From the NCBI GenBank assembly GCA_052032225.1, contig JBPEWY010000054.1, positions 1 to 42,608 of the forward strand: a DNA stretch of 42,608 bases, given 5' to 3'. Position numbers and translations under genes: made by a program. Shown here piece after piece: positions 23,817 to 33,396 of this stretch (positions are counted from its first letter, which is position 1; each line of letters begins with the position of its first letter). Below the pieces are notes generated by a model. It was not told the origin of the DNA and ran no database searches. It saw only the letters and a list, made by a program, of their open reading frames with translations. The stretch is from JBPEWY01 sp052032225. GTDB taxonomy: Bacteria; Bacteroidota; Bacteroidia; Flavobacteriales; Flavobacteriaceae.

Positions 23817-25328
23817 ATGAAAAAGAATGGTTTTTTTGCCATAATGGCTATGCTTTGCGCTGCTGTAAGTGCTCAGAACATAAACGATGTAATTAGATAT
23901 AGTAGTGAAAATTTAAACGGTACTGCTCGCTTTCAGGGCATGAGTGGAGCTTTTGGAGCTCTTGGCGGAGACCTTTCTGCCATAGATATTAACCCGGCTA
24001 GTTCTGCCGTTTTTGCAAATAGCTACACAAGTTTTACCGTAAATAATTTTAACACAAAAAACAACGCCTCTTATTTTAATGGTTTTTCGCAAACAGAAAT
24101 AGACAACTTAGAACTAAATCAAGTTGGAGCCGTTTTTGTTTTTAAAAACCAAAATCCTGATGCTGATTGGCAAAAAGTAGCTCTGGGCTTAAACTACCAA
24201 TTGGTAAATAATTTTGATAATGAGTTTTTAGCCAGCGGTAATAGTAACCAATCTATAGACGGTTATTTTTTGAATTTTGCTAACGGTGTGCCTTTTGGTT
24301 CAATTCTAATCCAATCTAATGAATCGCTTGCAGATGCCTACTTAAATATAGCTCGTGACTTAGGTTTTGGTCCACAACAGGCTTTTTTAGGCTATTATGG
24401 AGGAATTATAGACCCGGTAGACCCAAACGATGATAATAATACACAATACGTATCTACCGGAGATTACAGTACAGTTAACCAATCATATTTACTTAGTGCT
24501 ACCGGTTACAATAGTAAATTTGCTTTTAACCTAGCCTCTCAGTACAAACAAACTCTTTATTTAGGAGCTTCGTTAAACTTTCATGCTGTTAGATATGAGC
24601 AATTAACACAATTTGATGAAGATGGCTATAACAGTGGTTCTGCATTGCAAAATATGTATTTTGATAACTGGCTATTTACACAAGGAACCGGTTTTTCTTT
24701 CTCTATTGGAGCTATTGCAAAAATGAGCGATCAGTTTAGAGTGGGGCTTAGTTATCAATCTCCTACTTGGTATGATTTAGAAGACGAAGTATCGCAAGAA
24801 ATAAACTCAAATTTAGCAGACACTGATATAGATTTGGTTAACTTTTCTTTAGTTACCATTTATCCGGATTATAAAATAAAAACACCTGCAAAATTAACCG
24901 GTAGTGCAGCTGTTGTTTTTGGTAATCAAGGATTACTGAGCTTTGATTACAGCTATCAAGACATGAGCGAAGCACAATTACGCCCTACAGCCGACCCGAG
25001 TTTTGCAACAGAAAATAGCTTAATTACAGAAAATTTGCAGGCTGTTAACTCTTACAGAATTGGTGGAGAATATAGAATTGAAAAATGGAGCTTACGTGGT
25101 GGTTATCGGTTTGAAAGCAGTCCTTATAAAAACGAAACTACCGTTGGTGACTTAACCGGGTATTCTTTAGGAATTGGATACAACTTTGGAGCCACAAAAT
25201 TAGATGTGTCTTTTAACCAAAGTGAACGTTCATACAATCACTTGTTATTTAACACAGGCTTACCAACTCCTGCAAGAATTGATAAAACAAATACAAATAT
25301 TGCAGTCTCTTTAAGTTTTAATTTATAA
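23817..25328 (+). CDS. OmpP1/FadL-family outer-membrane protein
   Basis: 503 residues with a signal peptide ending at VSAQ (about 1-20), then an N-terminal segment typical of Bacteroidota FadL relatives (RFQGMSGAFGALGGDLSAIDINPAS, about 38-62), then amphipathic beta strands to a C-terminal VSLSFNL. The family forms 14-stranded barrels that pass hydrophobic molecules such as fatty acids or hydrocarbons. The substrate here is not known. It follows the W/Y-RS lipoprotein by 21 nt and ends at a strong terminator. Confidence 0.88.
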   Translation: MKKNGFFAIMAMLCAAVSAQNINDVIRYSSENLNGTARFQGMSGAFGALGGDLSAIDINPASSAVFANSYTSFTVNNFNTKNNASYFNGFSQTEIDNLELNQVGAVFVFKNQNPDADWQKVALGLNYQLVNNFDNEFLASGNSNQSIDGYFLNFANGVPFGSILIQSNESLADAYLNIARDLGFGPQQAFLGYYGGIIDPVDPNDDNNTQYVSTGDYSTVNQSYLLSATGYNSKFAFNLASQYKQTLYLGASLNFHAVRYEQLTQFDEDGYNSGSALQNMYFDNWLFTQGTGFSFSIGAIAKMSDQFRVGLSYQSPTWYDLEDEVSQEINSNLADTDIDLVNFSLVTIYPDYKIKTPAKLTGSAAVVFGNQGLLSFDYSYQDMSEAQLRPTADPSFATENSLITENLQAVNSYRIGGEYRIEKWSLRGGYRFESSPYKNETTVGDLTGYSLGIGYNFGATKLDVSFNQSERSYNHLLFNTGLPTPARIDKTNTNIAVSLSFNL

Positions 25329-25336
25329 GCAAGTAT

Positions 25337-25371
25337 GAAAAAAGCGGAGTATTTATCTCCGCTTTTTTTTT
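25337..25371 (+). terminator. Bidirectional terminator after the FadL-type gene
   Basis: A 9-bp stem (25341-25349 with 25357-25365), A-run before and eight or more T after. The T-run abuts the stop of the converging T9SS cargo gene. Confidence 0.88.
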
Positions 25372-26719
25372 ATCGTTTAAGGGTAAAATGTCCTTTTATG
25401 GTTCCTTGTTGTGTTTCTCCGTTTACATCTCTGGTATAATTAAACTTAAACCAATAATCTGTAGCGGGCAAAGGCTTACCGTTATAAGTACCATCCCAAC
25501 CGGTACTATTTCTATCTAACTGCGCCAGCAATTTGCCATACCTGTCGTAAATGGTTATGTATGCAAAATTTAACTCTTCAACAGCTCCTATGTGCCACTC
25601 ATCATTAATACTATCACCATTTGGTGTAAAAAAACGAGGGTATCCTACAACCGGAATGTTCACAATAACTTCTCCGCAACCATACACGTCTCTGACGGTT
25701 AATTGATTAATTCCGGGGGGAACATCTATAAACTCGGGATCTGACTGAAAAGTTCCTCCGTTTAAACTGTATTCATACTCGCTTGTTCCCATAACCGTAA
25801 CAGAGATCGTATTTATATCTTGTAAATCGGTTACTTGATATCCAACTTGAGAAGGCTGTAATATTGGGTGAAAGGTAACTTGAATTTCATCCTCGAAAGT
25901 TACTACAGGCGTAGTTACAATAACAGAATACAACCCGGTTGTTGTTACATTTAATGTAGGTCCGTTTTCTCCTGCTATTAAATTACCATCTACATACCAT
26001 TCGTAATTTGTGGCTGATTGACGCTCTGCATCTAGTGTAACAACATCACCAACGCAAGCATTAATATCAGGACCTAAAAAATCTTCTTTAATTGAACAAT
26101 CTAATGCATCTGGACCTTGAGCATCCAGTAACGGACCCGTAAATTCTAATTCAAAAATCATCGGGTCTCCTGTAAAATTGGTATTAAAGTTATTAATGAA
26201 AATAATATACTCTTCTCCTTGCTGCACATCAAGCCAAGTATCATACTCATCTCCTTCTTGTTGAGATGTCCCGGTGGCGGGATTAATCCCCACTCCTGTA
26301 TATCCGGTAACACCACTCTCGTAGCTACACCTAACAGGCTCTCCTAAATTATTACAATCTGCATTTGGACCGTAAACTGCAAAATCCCAATCTTCATTTG
26401 CAGATAAATATCTGATATTAAACCCTAATTGCCCATCTCCGTTTGCTCTGAAAATAAACCAGGCAACATCTTTTTCTAAATCACTTGTGGCTAAACCACC
26501 CTTCTCTAAACAACCAGATTGGCTAATATCTTCAAAATCTTCTACATCTCCTGCCCCATCAACTTCGGTAGTTATTACTCCATCAGCACATATTGGAACA
26601 ACTGTAAAACAATCTCCTGATGTTTGAGCAGTAATACTTGTAAAACACACAAAAAAACAAGCGCATATAAGGCTTGTTATAGCTGTTTTTTTAGGGGCAA
26701 AATACATTTTAGTTGCCAT
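25370..26719 (-). CDS. Secreted protein with T9SS type B sorting domain, paralogue A
   Basis: 449 residues. Signal peptide to about SITAQ (1-32). An N-terminal module (about 33-200) starts GDCFTVVPICADG and includes GQLGFNIRYLSANEDWDFAVY, GYTGVGINPATGT and EEYIIFINNF. Next is an Ig/PKD-like stretch (about 205-290), then the C-terminal gliding-motility-associated/type B sorting domain with FFTPNGDSINDEWHI, IYDRYGKLL, GWDGTYNGKPLPATDYW and the terminal FTLKR. That domain directs export by the type IX system, giving a cell-surface or secreted protein. ATG at residue 5 is an alternative start. Paralogue of the next gene upstream. Confidence 0.9.
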   Translation of the reverse strand: MATKMYFAPKKTAITSLICACFFVCFTSITAQTSGDCFTVVPICADGVITTEVDGAGDVEDFEDISQSGCLEKGGLATSDLEKDVAWFIFRANGDGQLGFNIRYLSANEDWDFAVYGPNADCNNLGEPVRCSYESGVTGYTGVGINPATGTSQQEGDEYDTWLDVQQGEEYIIFINNFNTNFTGDPMIFELEFTGPLLDAQGPDALDCSIKEDFLGPDINACVGDVVTLDAERQSATNYEWYVDGNLIAGENGPTLNVTTTGLYSVIVTTPVVTFEDEIQVTFHPILQPSQVGYQVTDLQDINTISVTVMGTSEYEYSLNGGTFQSDPEFIDVPPGINQLTVRDVYGCGEVIVNIPVVGYPRFFTPNGDSINDEWHIGAVEELNFAYITIYDRYGKLLAQLDRNSTGWDGTYNGKPLPATDYWFKFNYTRDVNGETQQGTIKGHFTLKR

Positions 26720-26828
26720 TAGCAGATATTACAAATAGTTGATACTTGCTTAAATATAACTTTTAAACAGTGGTTTTAGTATATATATACGGTAAGAAGC
26801 CTTGTTTTGGCTTTAAACAAACGTAGAA

Positions 26829-28661
26829 TTATCGTTTTAATGTAAAATGTTTTGTTGTTACTCCGGAAATAAGCTGATTATTTACTGTTTTAACATACTC
26901 TATTCTAACCCAATAATCTGTAGAAGGTAATAATACTCCTTTATACCTTCCGTCCCAAGTGTTATTACTTTTTGAGAGTTTTTTAATTTGTTTTCCAAAC
27001 CTATCAAAAATGTAAACAGTTGCTTCGTCTAACGTTTCTAATCCTTCTATGTGCCAAGTATCGTTTATACCATCTCCGTTAGGAGTGAAAAATTTAGAAA
27101 ACCCTACAACAAGAATATTTTCTGTAACAGAGCCACAACCGTTTTTATCGTTTACTGTTAGTGTATATGCTCCCGGCAGCACATTTGTAAATATTGGGCT
27201 ATCTTGGTAAGGATTGTTGCCTAATTTATATTCATAATCACCTTCATTTTCTGTATAAACAGTTACTGTATTGTTGTCTTGCACATCGTTAATTTCTATA
27301 ATGGCTATTACCGGTGGCTGTGATGCTTGCACAGTTATAACTTTTGTAATGTTACACGAAATGCCTCCAACCTGATTTTTAATAGTTAAGGTGTACGTTC
27401 CGGGAGTGCTCACTACTTGAGTTGGCGTAGTCATGCCATTATCCCATTCATACAAATAGCCTGAATTATTATTAGTATCACCAATTGTAACTGCATTACT
27501 CTGGCACAAGTAAGCATTTGTATTTACCGCAACATCAGGTTGTTTAACCACCTCTATAGTAAAGCTTTGTGAAGCATCGTAACACATTGGATTACTAACA
27601 GATGCAACCCTTACATATATTGTTTGATTATATGGGCTTGAAGTGTTTTCGTATTGTTTTGAAAGTGGGTTTGCTCCTATTTGAGCATCATAAAAATTAG
27701 CATGATAAGAAACTGTAAACTCTGATGAATTCTGACTGCCAAGAGCTTCGGAGTCTTTAGCTGCCAAGTCAAAAACAGCCATACCATTTCCGTTTAAATC
27801 GCACTCAAATTCATCTGTTAGAGGTTCAGCTATAGGTACTGTACTAAAAGTAACTGTAGTGGAACTCTCTATATACTCACCTCCACCATTAAGTTCTACT
27901 ACAACTTTATATGTTCCTGAAGAGGTTACAGACAAGGTATCGTTATTGCTATTAGCAGTAATTTCGTTTTCTGTGCCGTTAACAACCTCATACCAAGTAT
28001 ACGCTGTAGCATCTGGCAAAGTAGCTTGTAATGTTACCGTTTCACCATCACAAGCAAACACATCCGGTCCTAATAAATTTGTTAAAATAGTACAATCTAA
28101 AGCCGAATCCGGATAATCAACAAAAACTTGTCCGCTAAAATGAATAGAAAATCCACTATTTACCCCAGAAAAATTATTAATAAGCAAATAATATTCTTCT
28201 CCGGCCTCTACCGTTAACCAATCTTCATAACCCAATCCTTGTGTTCCGGTATCAGGGTTTACACCAATTCCTGTATAACCTGTACTACCACCATTTACGT
28301 CAAAATTACATCGTACAGGATCTCCTAAATTATCGCAATCTGAAGCTTTAAAAAGCGCAAAATCCCAATCATCATTATTACTGTATTGTATATTAAATCC
28401 TAACTGTCCAGATGCTCCTGTTCTAAACTTATACCAAGCAGAATTAGACTCTATAGGACCATTTGGCGTTGCAGATTCTAAACAATCATCGGCTAAAATA
28501 GAAACTCCCGGGAAGTCATCTGTCCCATAACCATCTACAGTTGCTGTAATAGGCACATTACTACATATTGGAATTGCGGTACTGCAATCTGGAGATACTT
28601 GAGCAGTACATAATGTTATACCAAAAAATAACAAACCATATGATAGCAGGCTCGTTTTCAT
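26829..28661 (-). CDS. Secreted protein with T9SS type B sorting domain, paralogue B
   Basis: 610 residues: signal peptide (1-20, ending TAQ), the same N-terminal module as paralogue A (DCSTAIPICSN, GQLGFNIQYSNNDDWDFALF, GYTGIGVNPDTGTQG, EEYYLLINNF), an Ig-like domain, an extra region of about 150 residues absent from paralogue A (about 285-440), and the type B sorting domain ending FTLKR. The family includes adhesins and large surface proteins, but there is no catalytic motif here. The 109-nt gap to paralogue A has no clear terminator, so co-transcription is possible. Confidence 0.9.
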   Translation of the reverse strand: MKTSLLSYGLLFFGITLCTAQVSPDCSTAIPICSNVPITATVDGYGTDDFPGVSILADDCLESATPNGPIESNSAWYKFRTGASGQLGFNIQYSNNDDWDFALFKASDCDNLGDPVRCNFDVNGGSTGYTGIGVNPDTGTQGLGYEDWLTVEAGEEYYLLINNFSGVNSGFSIHFSGQVFVDYPDSALDCTILTNLLGPDVFACDGETVTLQATLPDATAYTWYEVVNGTENEITANSNNDTLSVTSSGTYKVVVELNGGGEYIESSTTVTFSTVPIAEPLTDEFECDLNGNGMAVFDLAAKDSEALGSQNSSEFTVSYHANFYDAQIGANPLSKQYENTSSPYNQTIYVRVASVSNPMCYDASQSFTIEVVKQPDVAVNTNAYLCQSNAVTIGDTNNNSGYLYEWDNGMTTPTQVVSTPGTYTLTIKNQVGGISCNITKVITVQASQPPVIAIIEINDVQDNNTVTVYTENEGDYEYKLGNNPYQDSPIFTNVLPGAYTLTVNDKNGCGSVTENILVVGFSKFFTPNGDGINDTWHIEGLETLDEATVYIFDRFGKQIKKLSKSNNTWDGRYKGVLLPSTDYWVRIEYVKTVNNQLISGVTTKHFTLKR

Positions 28662-28767
28662 GGATTTGGGATTTAATTTGGGACGCTAAAATTACTAAAA
28701 TACTGTTAATTTGTCTTTTATATAACGCATATAATAGATGATTAGTCTAAAACTTAGTTATAATGCC

Positions 28768-28775
28768 TATCTTTG
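28768..28775 (+). promoter_or_regulatory. -7 element of folE
   Basis: TATCTTTG lies 23 nt before the ATG at 28799 and 5 nt after the upstream in-frame ATG at 28763, so it decides for the downstream start. Confidence 0.6.
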
Positions 28776-28798
28776 CACCTCTTGAAAACAAAAATAAT

Positions 28799-29479
28799 AT
28801 GAAAATTAACCGTGCATTAGAAGACCATTTTGAAGAGCTTGGAAACGAACATTTTGCTTCTTCTGCCGAAACGCCCTTACGTGACGATGCTTTTGAGCTA
28901 ACCGACGATCAAAAAATAGAGCGTATAGAACAAGATGTTTACAACATATTAGAAACCCTTGGTTTAGACTTAACAGACGATAGTTTACGAGGAACTCCAA
29001 GAAGGGTGGCAAAGATGTTTGTTAAAGAAGTTTTTGGAGGCTTGCATCCGGATAGAAAACCGAGTGCTTCTACCTTTGAAAACAAATATAAATATGGCGA
29101 AATGCTTGTAGAAAAAAACATTACAGTTTACTCTACCTGCGAGCATCATTTATTGCCTATAGTAGGTAAAGCACATATTGGTTATATCTCTAATGGTAAA
29201 GTGGTAGGATTATCTAAAATGAACAGAATTGTAGACTACTTTGCCAAGCGCCCGCAAGTTCAGGAGCGTATGACCATTCAAATTGTTCAAGAATTACAAA
29301 AAATATTAGGCACCAAAGATGTTGCATGCGTTATAGATGCCAAACACCTTTGCGTAAATTCTCGAGGTATCAGAGATATTGAAAGTAGTACCGTAACAGC
29401 AGAATTTGGAGGAAAATTCAAATCAGAATCTGTTAGAAGAGAATTTTTAGATTACATAAAACTTGATACAGAGTTTTAA
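28799..29479 (+). CDS. folE: GTP cyclohydrolase I
   Basis: Zinc enzyme converting GTP to 7,8-dihydroneopterin triphosphate, the first step of folate/pterin synthesis. 226 residues from the ATG at 28799. The zinc ligands are visible as Cys114 and His117 (STCEHHLLP) and Cys185 (AKHLCVNSRGI). The substrate motifs GKVVGLSKMNRIVDYFAKRPQVQE-type and QERMT are intact. A longer frame from 28763 adds 12 residues but starts before the -7 element. First gene of a plus-strand run; cysS follows after 20 nt. Confidence 0.96.
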   Translation: MKINRALEDHFEELGNEHFASSAETPLRDDAFELTDDQKIERIEQDVYNILETLGLDLTDDSLRGTPRRVAKMFVKEVFGGLHPDRKPSASTFENKYKYGEMLVEKNITVYSTCEHHLLPIVGKAHIGYISNGKVVGLSKMNRIVDYFAKRPQVQERMTIQIVQELQKILGTKDVACVIDAKHLCVNSRGIRDIESSTVTAEFGGKFKSESVRREFLDYIKLDTEF

Positions 29480-29499
29480 TTACTAAAAAAAAGCCTAAA

Positions 29500-30987
29500 A
29501 TGCAACTGTACACACAGCAAGAACTTAAAATATACAATTCGCTTACCGGACAAAAAGAAGTTTTTAAACCCCTTAACGAAGGCCATGTTGGCATGTATGT
29601 ATGCGGCCCTACAGTATATAGCAATGTGCATCTGGGGAATGTTAGAACTTTTATGTCTTTTGATGTAATTTTCAGGTATTTAAAGCATTTAGGCTATAAA
29701 GTACGATACGTTAGAAATATTACCGATGCCGGCCACTTAGAAAACGATGCTGACGAAGGCGAAGATAGAATAGCAAAAAAAGCACGGTTAGAGCAAATAG
29801 AGCCTATGGAAGTTGTGCAACGCTACACTGTAGATTTTCACAACATCTTAAATAAATTTAATTTACTACCACCTAGTATAGAGCCAACAGCAACAGGGCA
29901 TATTATAGAGCAAATAGAAATTGTAAAAGATATTCTTGAAAAAGGATATGCTTACGAAGCAAATGGCTCTGTATATTTTGATGTACTTAAATTTAACAAA
30001 GACTACAAATATGGTAAATTAAGTGGTAGAAATATTGAAGATTTAATTCATAACACAAGAGCTTTAGAAGGGCAAACCGACAAGAAAAATCCTCAGGATT
30101 TTGCACTCTGGAAAAAAGCCGAACCACAACACATTATGCGCTGGCCATCTCCTTGGAGCGACGGTTTTCCGGGTTGGCATTTAGAATGTACTGCCATGAG
30201 TACTAAATACTTGGGAGAGCAATTTGATATTCATGGAGGTGGGATGGATTTAAAATTTCCGCATCACGAATGCGAAATTGCCCAAGCAGAAGCCTCTAAC
30301 GGTAAAGAGCCTGTAAAATACTGGATGCATGCCAATATGCTTATCATGAACGGTAAGAAAATGGCAAAATCTACCGGTAATTTTATTTTACCTATGGAGA
30401 TTTTTACAGGAGATAACCCTAATATTAGTAAAGCGTTCTCTCCCGGTGTAGCTCGTTTCTTTATGCTTCAAGCACATTACAGAAGCGTTTTAGATTTTAC
30501 CAACAATGGCATGCTTGCTAGTGAAAAGGGCTACAATAGGTTAATGGATGCCATAAAATCATTAAACAATTTAAAGGCCTCTAACACATCTAGCATTAAT
30601 GTTTCTGATTGGAAACAAAAGTGCTACGATGCTATGAATGATGATTTTAACACGCCCGTTTTAATAGCTAATTTATTTGAAGCTGTTAAATACATTAATC
30701 AAATAAAAGAGGGTAGCGCTACCATTACCGAAGCAGATTTAAACACTCTTAAAGACACATTAAATACTTTTGTTTTTGATGTGCTTGGCTTAGTAAACCA
30801 AGACAGCGCAGACACTCAAGACAATAGCAAACTTGAAGGCACAATAGAGCTTTTAATAAAACTAAGAGCCCAAGCCAGAGCAAATAAAGATTTTGCTACT
30901 TCAGACAAAATTAGAGATGAGCTTGCAGCTATGGGCATTCAACTAAAAGACGGCAAAGAAGGTACTACTTACTCTATTGCAAAGTAG
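29500..30987 (+). CDS. cysS: Cysteinyl-tRNA synthetase
   Basis: Class I synthetase charging tRNA-Cys, 495 residues. The HIGH motif reads HLGN (44-47). The zinc ligands are Cys35, Cys230, His255 and Glu259 (PHHECE). The KMSKS motif reads KMAKS (287-291), a tolerated variant. The C-terminal helical and anticodon-binding parts are complete. It begins 20 nt after folE, and yidD follows with a non-ATG start. Confidence 0.97.
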   Translation: MQLYTQQELKIYNSLTGQKEVFKPLNEGHVGMYVCGPTVYSNVHLGNVRTFMSFDVIFRYLKHLGYKVRYVRNITDAGHLENDADEGEDRIAKKARLEQIEPMEVVQRYTVDFHNILNKFNLLPPSIEPTATGHIIEQIEIVKDILEKGYAYEANGSVYFDVLKFNKDYKYGKLSGRNIEDLIHNTRALEGQTDKKNPQDFALWKKAEPQHIMRWPSPWSDGFPGWHLECTAMSTKYLGEQFDIHGGGMDLKFPHHECEIAQAEASNGKEPVKYWMHANMLIMNGKKMAKSTGNFILPMEIFTGDNPNISKAFSPGVARFFMLQAHYRSVLDFTNNGMLASEKGYNRLMDAIKSLNNLKASNTSSINVSDWKQKCYDAMNDDFNTPVLIANLFEAVKYINQIKEGSATITEADLNTLKDTLNTFVFDVLGLVNQDSADTQDNSKLEGTIELLIKLRAQARANKDFATSDKIRDELAAMGIQLKDGKEGTTYSIAK

Positions 30988-31018
30988 TGCCCTTTGCAAT
31001 ATAAAACCACTTTTTACT

Positions 31019-31243
31019 TTGGTAAAAAAAGCACTCATATTCCCATTTATTGTATTGGTTAGGTTTTACCAAGTGGTTATTTCTCCGTTAACACCGGCTA
31101 CCTGCAGGTATTCGCCAACATGCTCTCATTATACTATAGAAGCCTTAAAAAAGCACGGTTTATTTAAGGGTGGCAAACTAGCTATTAAAAGAATTTTTAG
31201 CTGTCATCCTTGGGGAGGAAGCGGTTATGACCCTGTACCCTAA
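31019..31243 (+). CDS. yidD: Membrane protein insertion efficiency factor YidD
   Basis: Small membrane-associated protein that aids YidC/Sec membrane insertion. The family core is complete: IFPFIVLVRFYQVVISPLTP, CRYSPTCSHY, EALKKHGLFKGG and SCHPWGGSGYDPVP. There is no ATG. I choose the TTG at 31019-31021, which gives 74 residues starting MVKKALIFPF like other members. The other in-frame choice is a TTG at 30977, which would add 14 residues and overlap cysS by 11 nt. Confidence 0.88.
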   Translation: MVKKALIFPFIVLVRFYQVVISPLTPATCRYSPTCSHYTIEALKKHGLFKGGKLAIKRIFSCHPWGGSGYDPVP

Positions 31244-31300
31244 AATTTAATGTTTTTTTAGCTTTCTATTGGTTATATTTACCCGACTAAAATTATAACT

Positions 31301-32116
31301 ATGCACCTATTAAGTATTGATTGGAATCCTTCTGAAGGAATTAATCTTGGTTTTTTTGTAATTAGATATTACAGCTTAATGTTTGTTATAGCGTTTACAT
31401 TAGGTTGGTTTTTAATGAAACGCATTTACAAAAGAGAAAACCTCTCTATAGAAAAACTCGACTCGCTTTTTATATACACTGTTTTAGCAACTTTAATAGG
31501 GGCTCGCTTAGGTCATTTTTTATTTTACGAACCAAAAATGTTTATACAAGACCCGCTAAGCATTATTTTACCTTTTGAGTTTAACCCAAAATTTAGATTT
31601 GTTGGTTTTAGAGGGCTGGCAAGCCATGGTGCTGCAATTGGAATTATAATTGCAATGTATTGGTACAGCAAAAAAATACTTAAAAAACATATTTTATGGA
31701 TATTAGACCGCATAGTAATCCCGGTAGCTATTGGAGGTGTTTTTGTTAGAATTGGTAACTTTTTCAACTCAGAAATTATTGGCAAACCAACAGGGACAGA
31801 TTTTGGGGTTGTTTTCTTGCAGTTAGGAGAATCTTTTCCCAGACATCCTGCCCAATTATATGAAGCTTTTGGGTACATAATAGTATTTGCAATTTTATGG
31901 TACACCTACTGGAAAACAAAAAAAGCCGATAACTTAGGTTACATTTTTGGGCTGTTTTTAGCACTTTTATGGACCGTTAGGTTTATTGTAGAATTTGTTA
32001 AAGAAGCCCAAGTAGATGAGCGTGCAGATTGGGTTTTAAATACCGGACAATTACTAAGCATACCTTTTATAGCCCTTGGTATATATTTTATGATGAAAGC
32101 TAAAAAACAAGCATAA
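31301..32116 (+). CDS. lgt: Phosphatidylglycerol:prolipoprotein diacylglyceryl transferase
   Basis: Inner-membrane enzyme that adds diacylglycerol to the lipobox Cys of prolipoproteins, the first step of lipoprotein maturation. 271 residues, about seven membrane spans. The Lgt signature RIGNFFNSEIIG (150-161), the catalytic-region His in GLASHGA (His109) and HPAQLYEA (about 182-189) are present. Several lipoproteins in this window (at 12604, 22725 and 32116) would be its substrates. Its stop overlaps the next start by 1 nt (TAATG). Confidence 0.95.
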   Translation: MHLLSIDWNPSEGINLGFFVIRYYSLMFVIAFTLGWFLMKRIYKRENLSIEKLDSLFIYTVLATLIGARLGHFLFYEPKMFIQDPLSIILPFEFNPKFRFVGFRGLASHGAAIGIIIAMYWYSKKILKKHILWILDRIVIPVAIGGVFVRIGNFFNSEIIGKPTGTDFGVVFLQLGESFPRHPAQLYEAFGYIIVFAILWYTYWKTKKADNLGYIFGLFLALLWTVRFIVEFVKEAQVDERADWVLNTGQLLSIPFIALGIYFMMKAKKQA

Positions 32117-32610
32117 TGAGAAAAAGCTCACTTTCATTACTTTTTTTGAGTATTCTAATTAGTCTTATATCATGTAAGGATAACAAAAAAGTTGTTTCTC
32201 CTGTTGCTAAGCAAGAAATAGCATTTAAAAAAGAGGGGGTATTATCTATTTATAAAAAAGATAGTTTACTTAAAACAATAAATATTGAAATAGCCGATAA
32301 TGCTTACGAAACAGAAACCGGGCTTATGTACAGAAAGTCTATGGATTCTATTAATGGAATGCTCTTTATTTTTTCTGATGAGGCGCCAAGGTATTTTTAC
32401 ATGAAAAACACCGAAATTGCTTTAGATATTATTTACATAAATAGCAACCAAAAAATAGTGAGCATTGCTAAAAATACAGTGCCCTTAAGCGAAGCTTCTA
32501 TACCCTCTAATTATCCGGCCAAATATGTTCTGGAGATTAATGCAGGACTAACAGATAAGTGGAGTATTAGTGTGGGAGATTCAATATCTTACACTAAAAT
32601 AAATCCATAA
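32116..32610 (+). CDS. DUF192 lipoprotein
   Basis: 164 residues. Signal peptide with lipobox LISC (Cys20), then a DUF192 domain (about 52-160) with GLMYRKSMDSINGMLFIF, YFYMKNTEIALDIIYIN and the C-terminal YVLEINAG. DUF192 is a small beta fold of unknown function found exported in many bacteria. Starts within the lgt stop and is followed 3 nt later by the nitrilase gene, so all three are translationally linked. Confidence 0.9.
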   Translation: MRKSSLSLLFLSILISLISCKDNKKVVSPVAKQEIAFKKEGVLSIYKKDSLLKTINIEIADNAYETETGLMYRKSMDSINGMLFIFSDEAPRYFYMKNTEIALDIIYINSNQKIVSIAKNTVPLSEASIPSNYPAKYVLEINAGLTDKWSISVGDSISYTKINP

Positions 32611-32613
32611 AAC

Positions 32614-33342
32614 ATGATGTTAGCCCTTGCACAAATCTCATCAACTCTAAACAACACAAGGGCTAACTTAAAAAAACACAAAGATTGTATTACACTTGCA
32701 AAAACATATAAAGCCAATGCTATTTTCTTTCCAGAATTATCTTTAACTGGATACAGCACTAAAAATGTTTCAGCTTTTGAGTTAGCCAGCAACAATCCTC
32801 TACTAAATGAGTTACAAAGCGAAAGCAAAAAGCATAACATTGTTGTTTCGGTTGGTGTACCGTTAAAACAGCAAAACAAACTTTATATTAGTTTAATAAC
32901 ATACTTTCCGAATAACACAAGTAGTATTTACAAAAAACAGTGGTTACATGACGATGAGAAACCCTATTTTAACTCTGGAGGTAATCAAATAAACTTTTCT
33001 ATAGCTAATACAACTATTGTCCCGGCAATTTGTTACGAAAGCTTAGTGCCAGAACATTTAAAAAAAACACTACATCTACAACCGTTTATTTATTTAATAA
33101 GTGCTGCAAAACCATTGCATTCATTAAACAAGGCACACAAATATTATGCTGAAATTTCGAAACAACATAAAACACCAGTTTTGTTTGTAAATAGTATTGG
33201 CGCTTGTGATGATTTTATCGCCGGAGGAAATACGGGCGTTTGGAATGATAAAGGTGAGCTGATTTCTTGTCTAGATAAAAAAACCGAGGGTTTATTAATT
33301 GTAAATACAGAACAATTTACCGCACAAAAAGTTAGCTTATAA
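32614..33342 (+). CDS. Carbon-nitrogen hydrolase (nitrilase superfamily)
   Basis: 242 residues of nitrilase fold. The catalytic triad is present: Glu41 (FFPELSLTGY), Lys108 (IYKKQWLHDDE) and Cys140 (AICYESL). Such enzymes cleave amides or nitriles (omega-amidase, N-carbamoyl hydrolase and others), and the substrate cannot be told from sequence. Cytosolic, with no signal peptide. Last gene of the lgt-DUF192 run. The second ATG is an equal start. Confidence 0.9.
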   Translation: MMLALAQISSTLNNTRANLKKHKDCITLAKTYKANAIFFPELSLTGYSTKNVSAFELASNNPLLNELQSESKKHNIVVSVGVPLKQQNKLYISLITYFPNNTSSIYKKQWLHDDEKPYFNSGGNQINFSIANTTIVPAICYESLVPEHLKKTLHLQPFIYLISAAKPLHSLNKAHKYYAEISKQHKTPVLFVNSIGACDDFIAGGNTGVWNDKGELISCLDKKTEGLLIVNTEQFTAQKVSL

Positions 33343-33344
33343 AA

Positions 33345-33376
33345 AAACGCCCTTGAGAAAATCAAGAGCGTTTATT
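33345..33376 (+). terminator. Bidirectional terminator between nitrilase and secDF genes
   Basis: An imperfect stem with one C/A mismatch (33345-33356 with 33362-33373), flanked by an A-run and by a short T-rich tract. Confidence 0.65.
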
Positions 33377-33396
33377 TGTACACCTTGTAACTAAGT

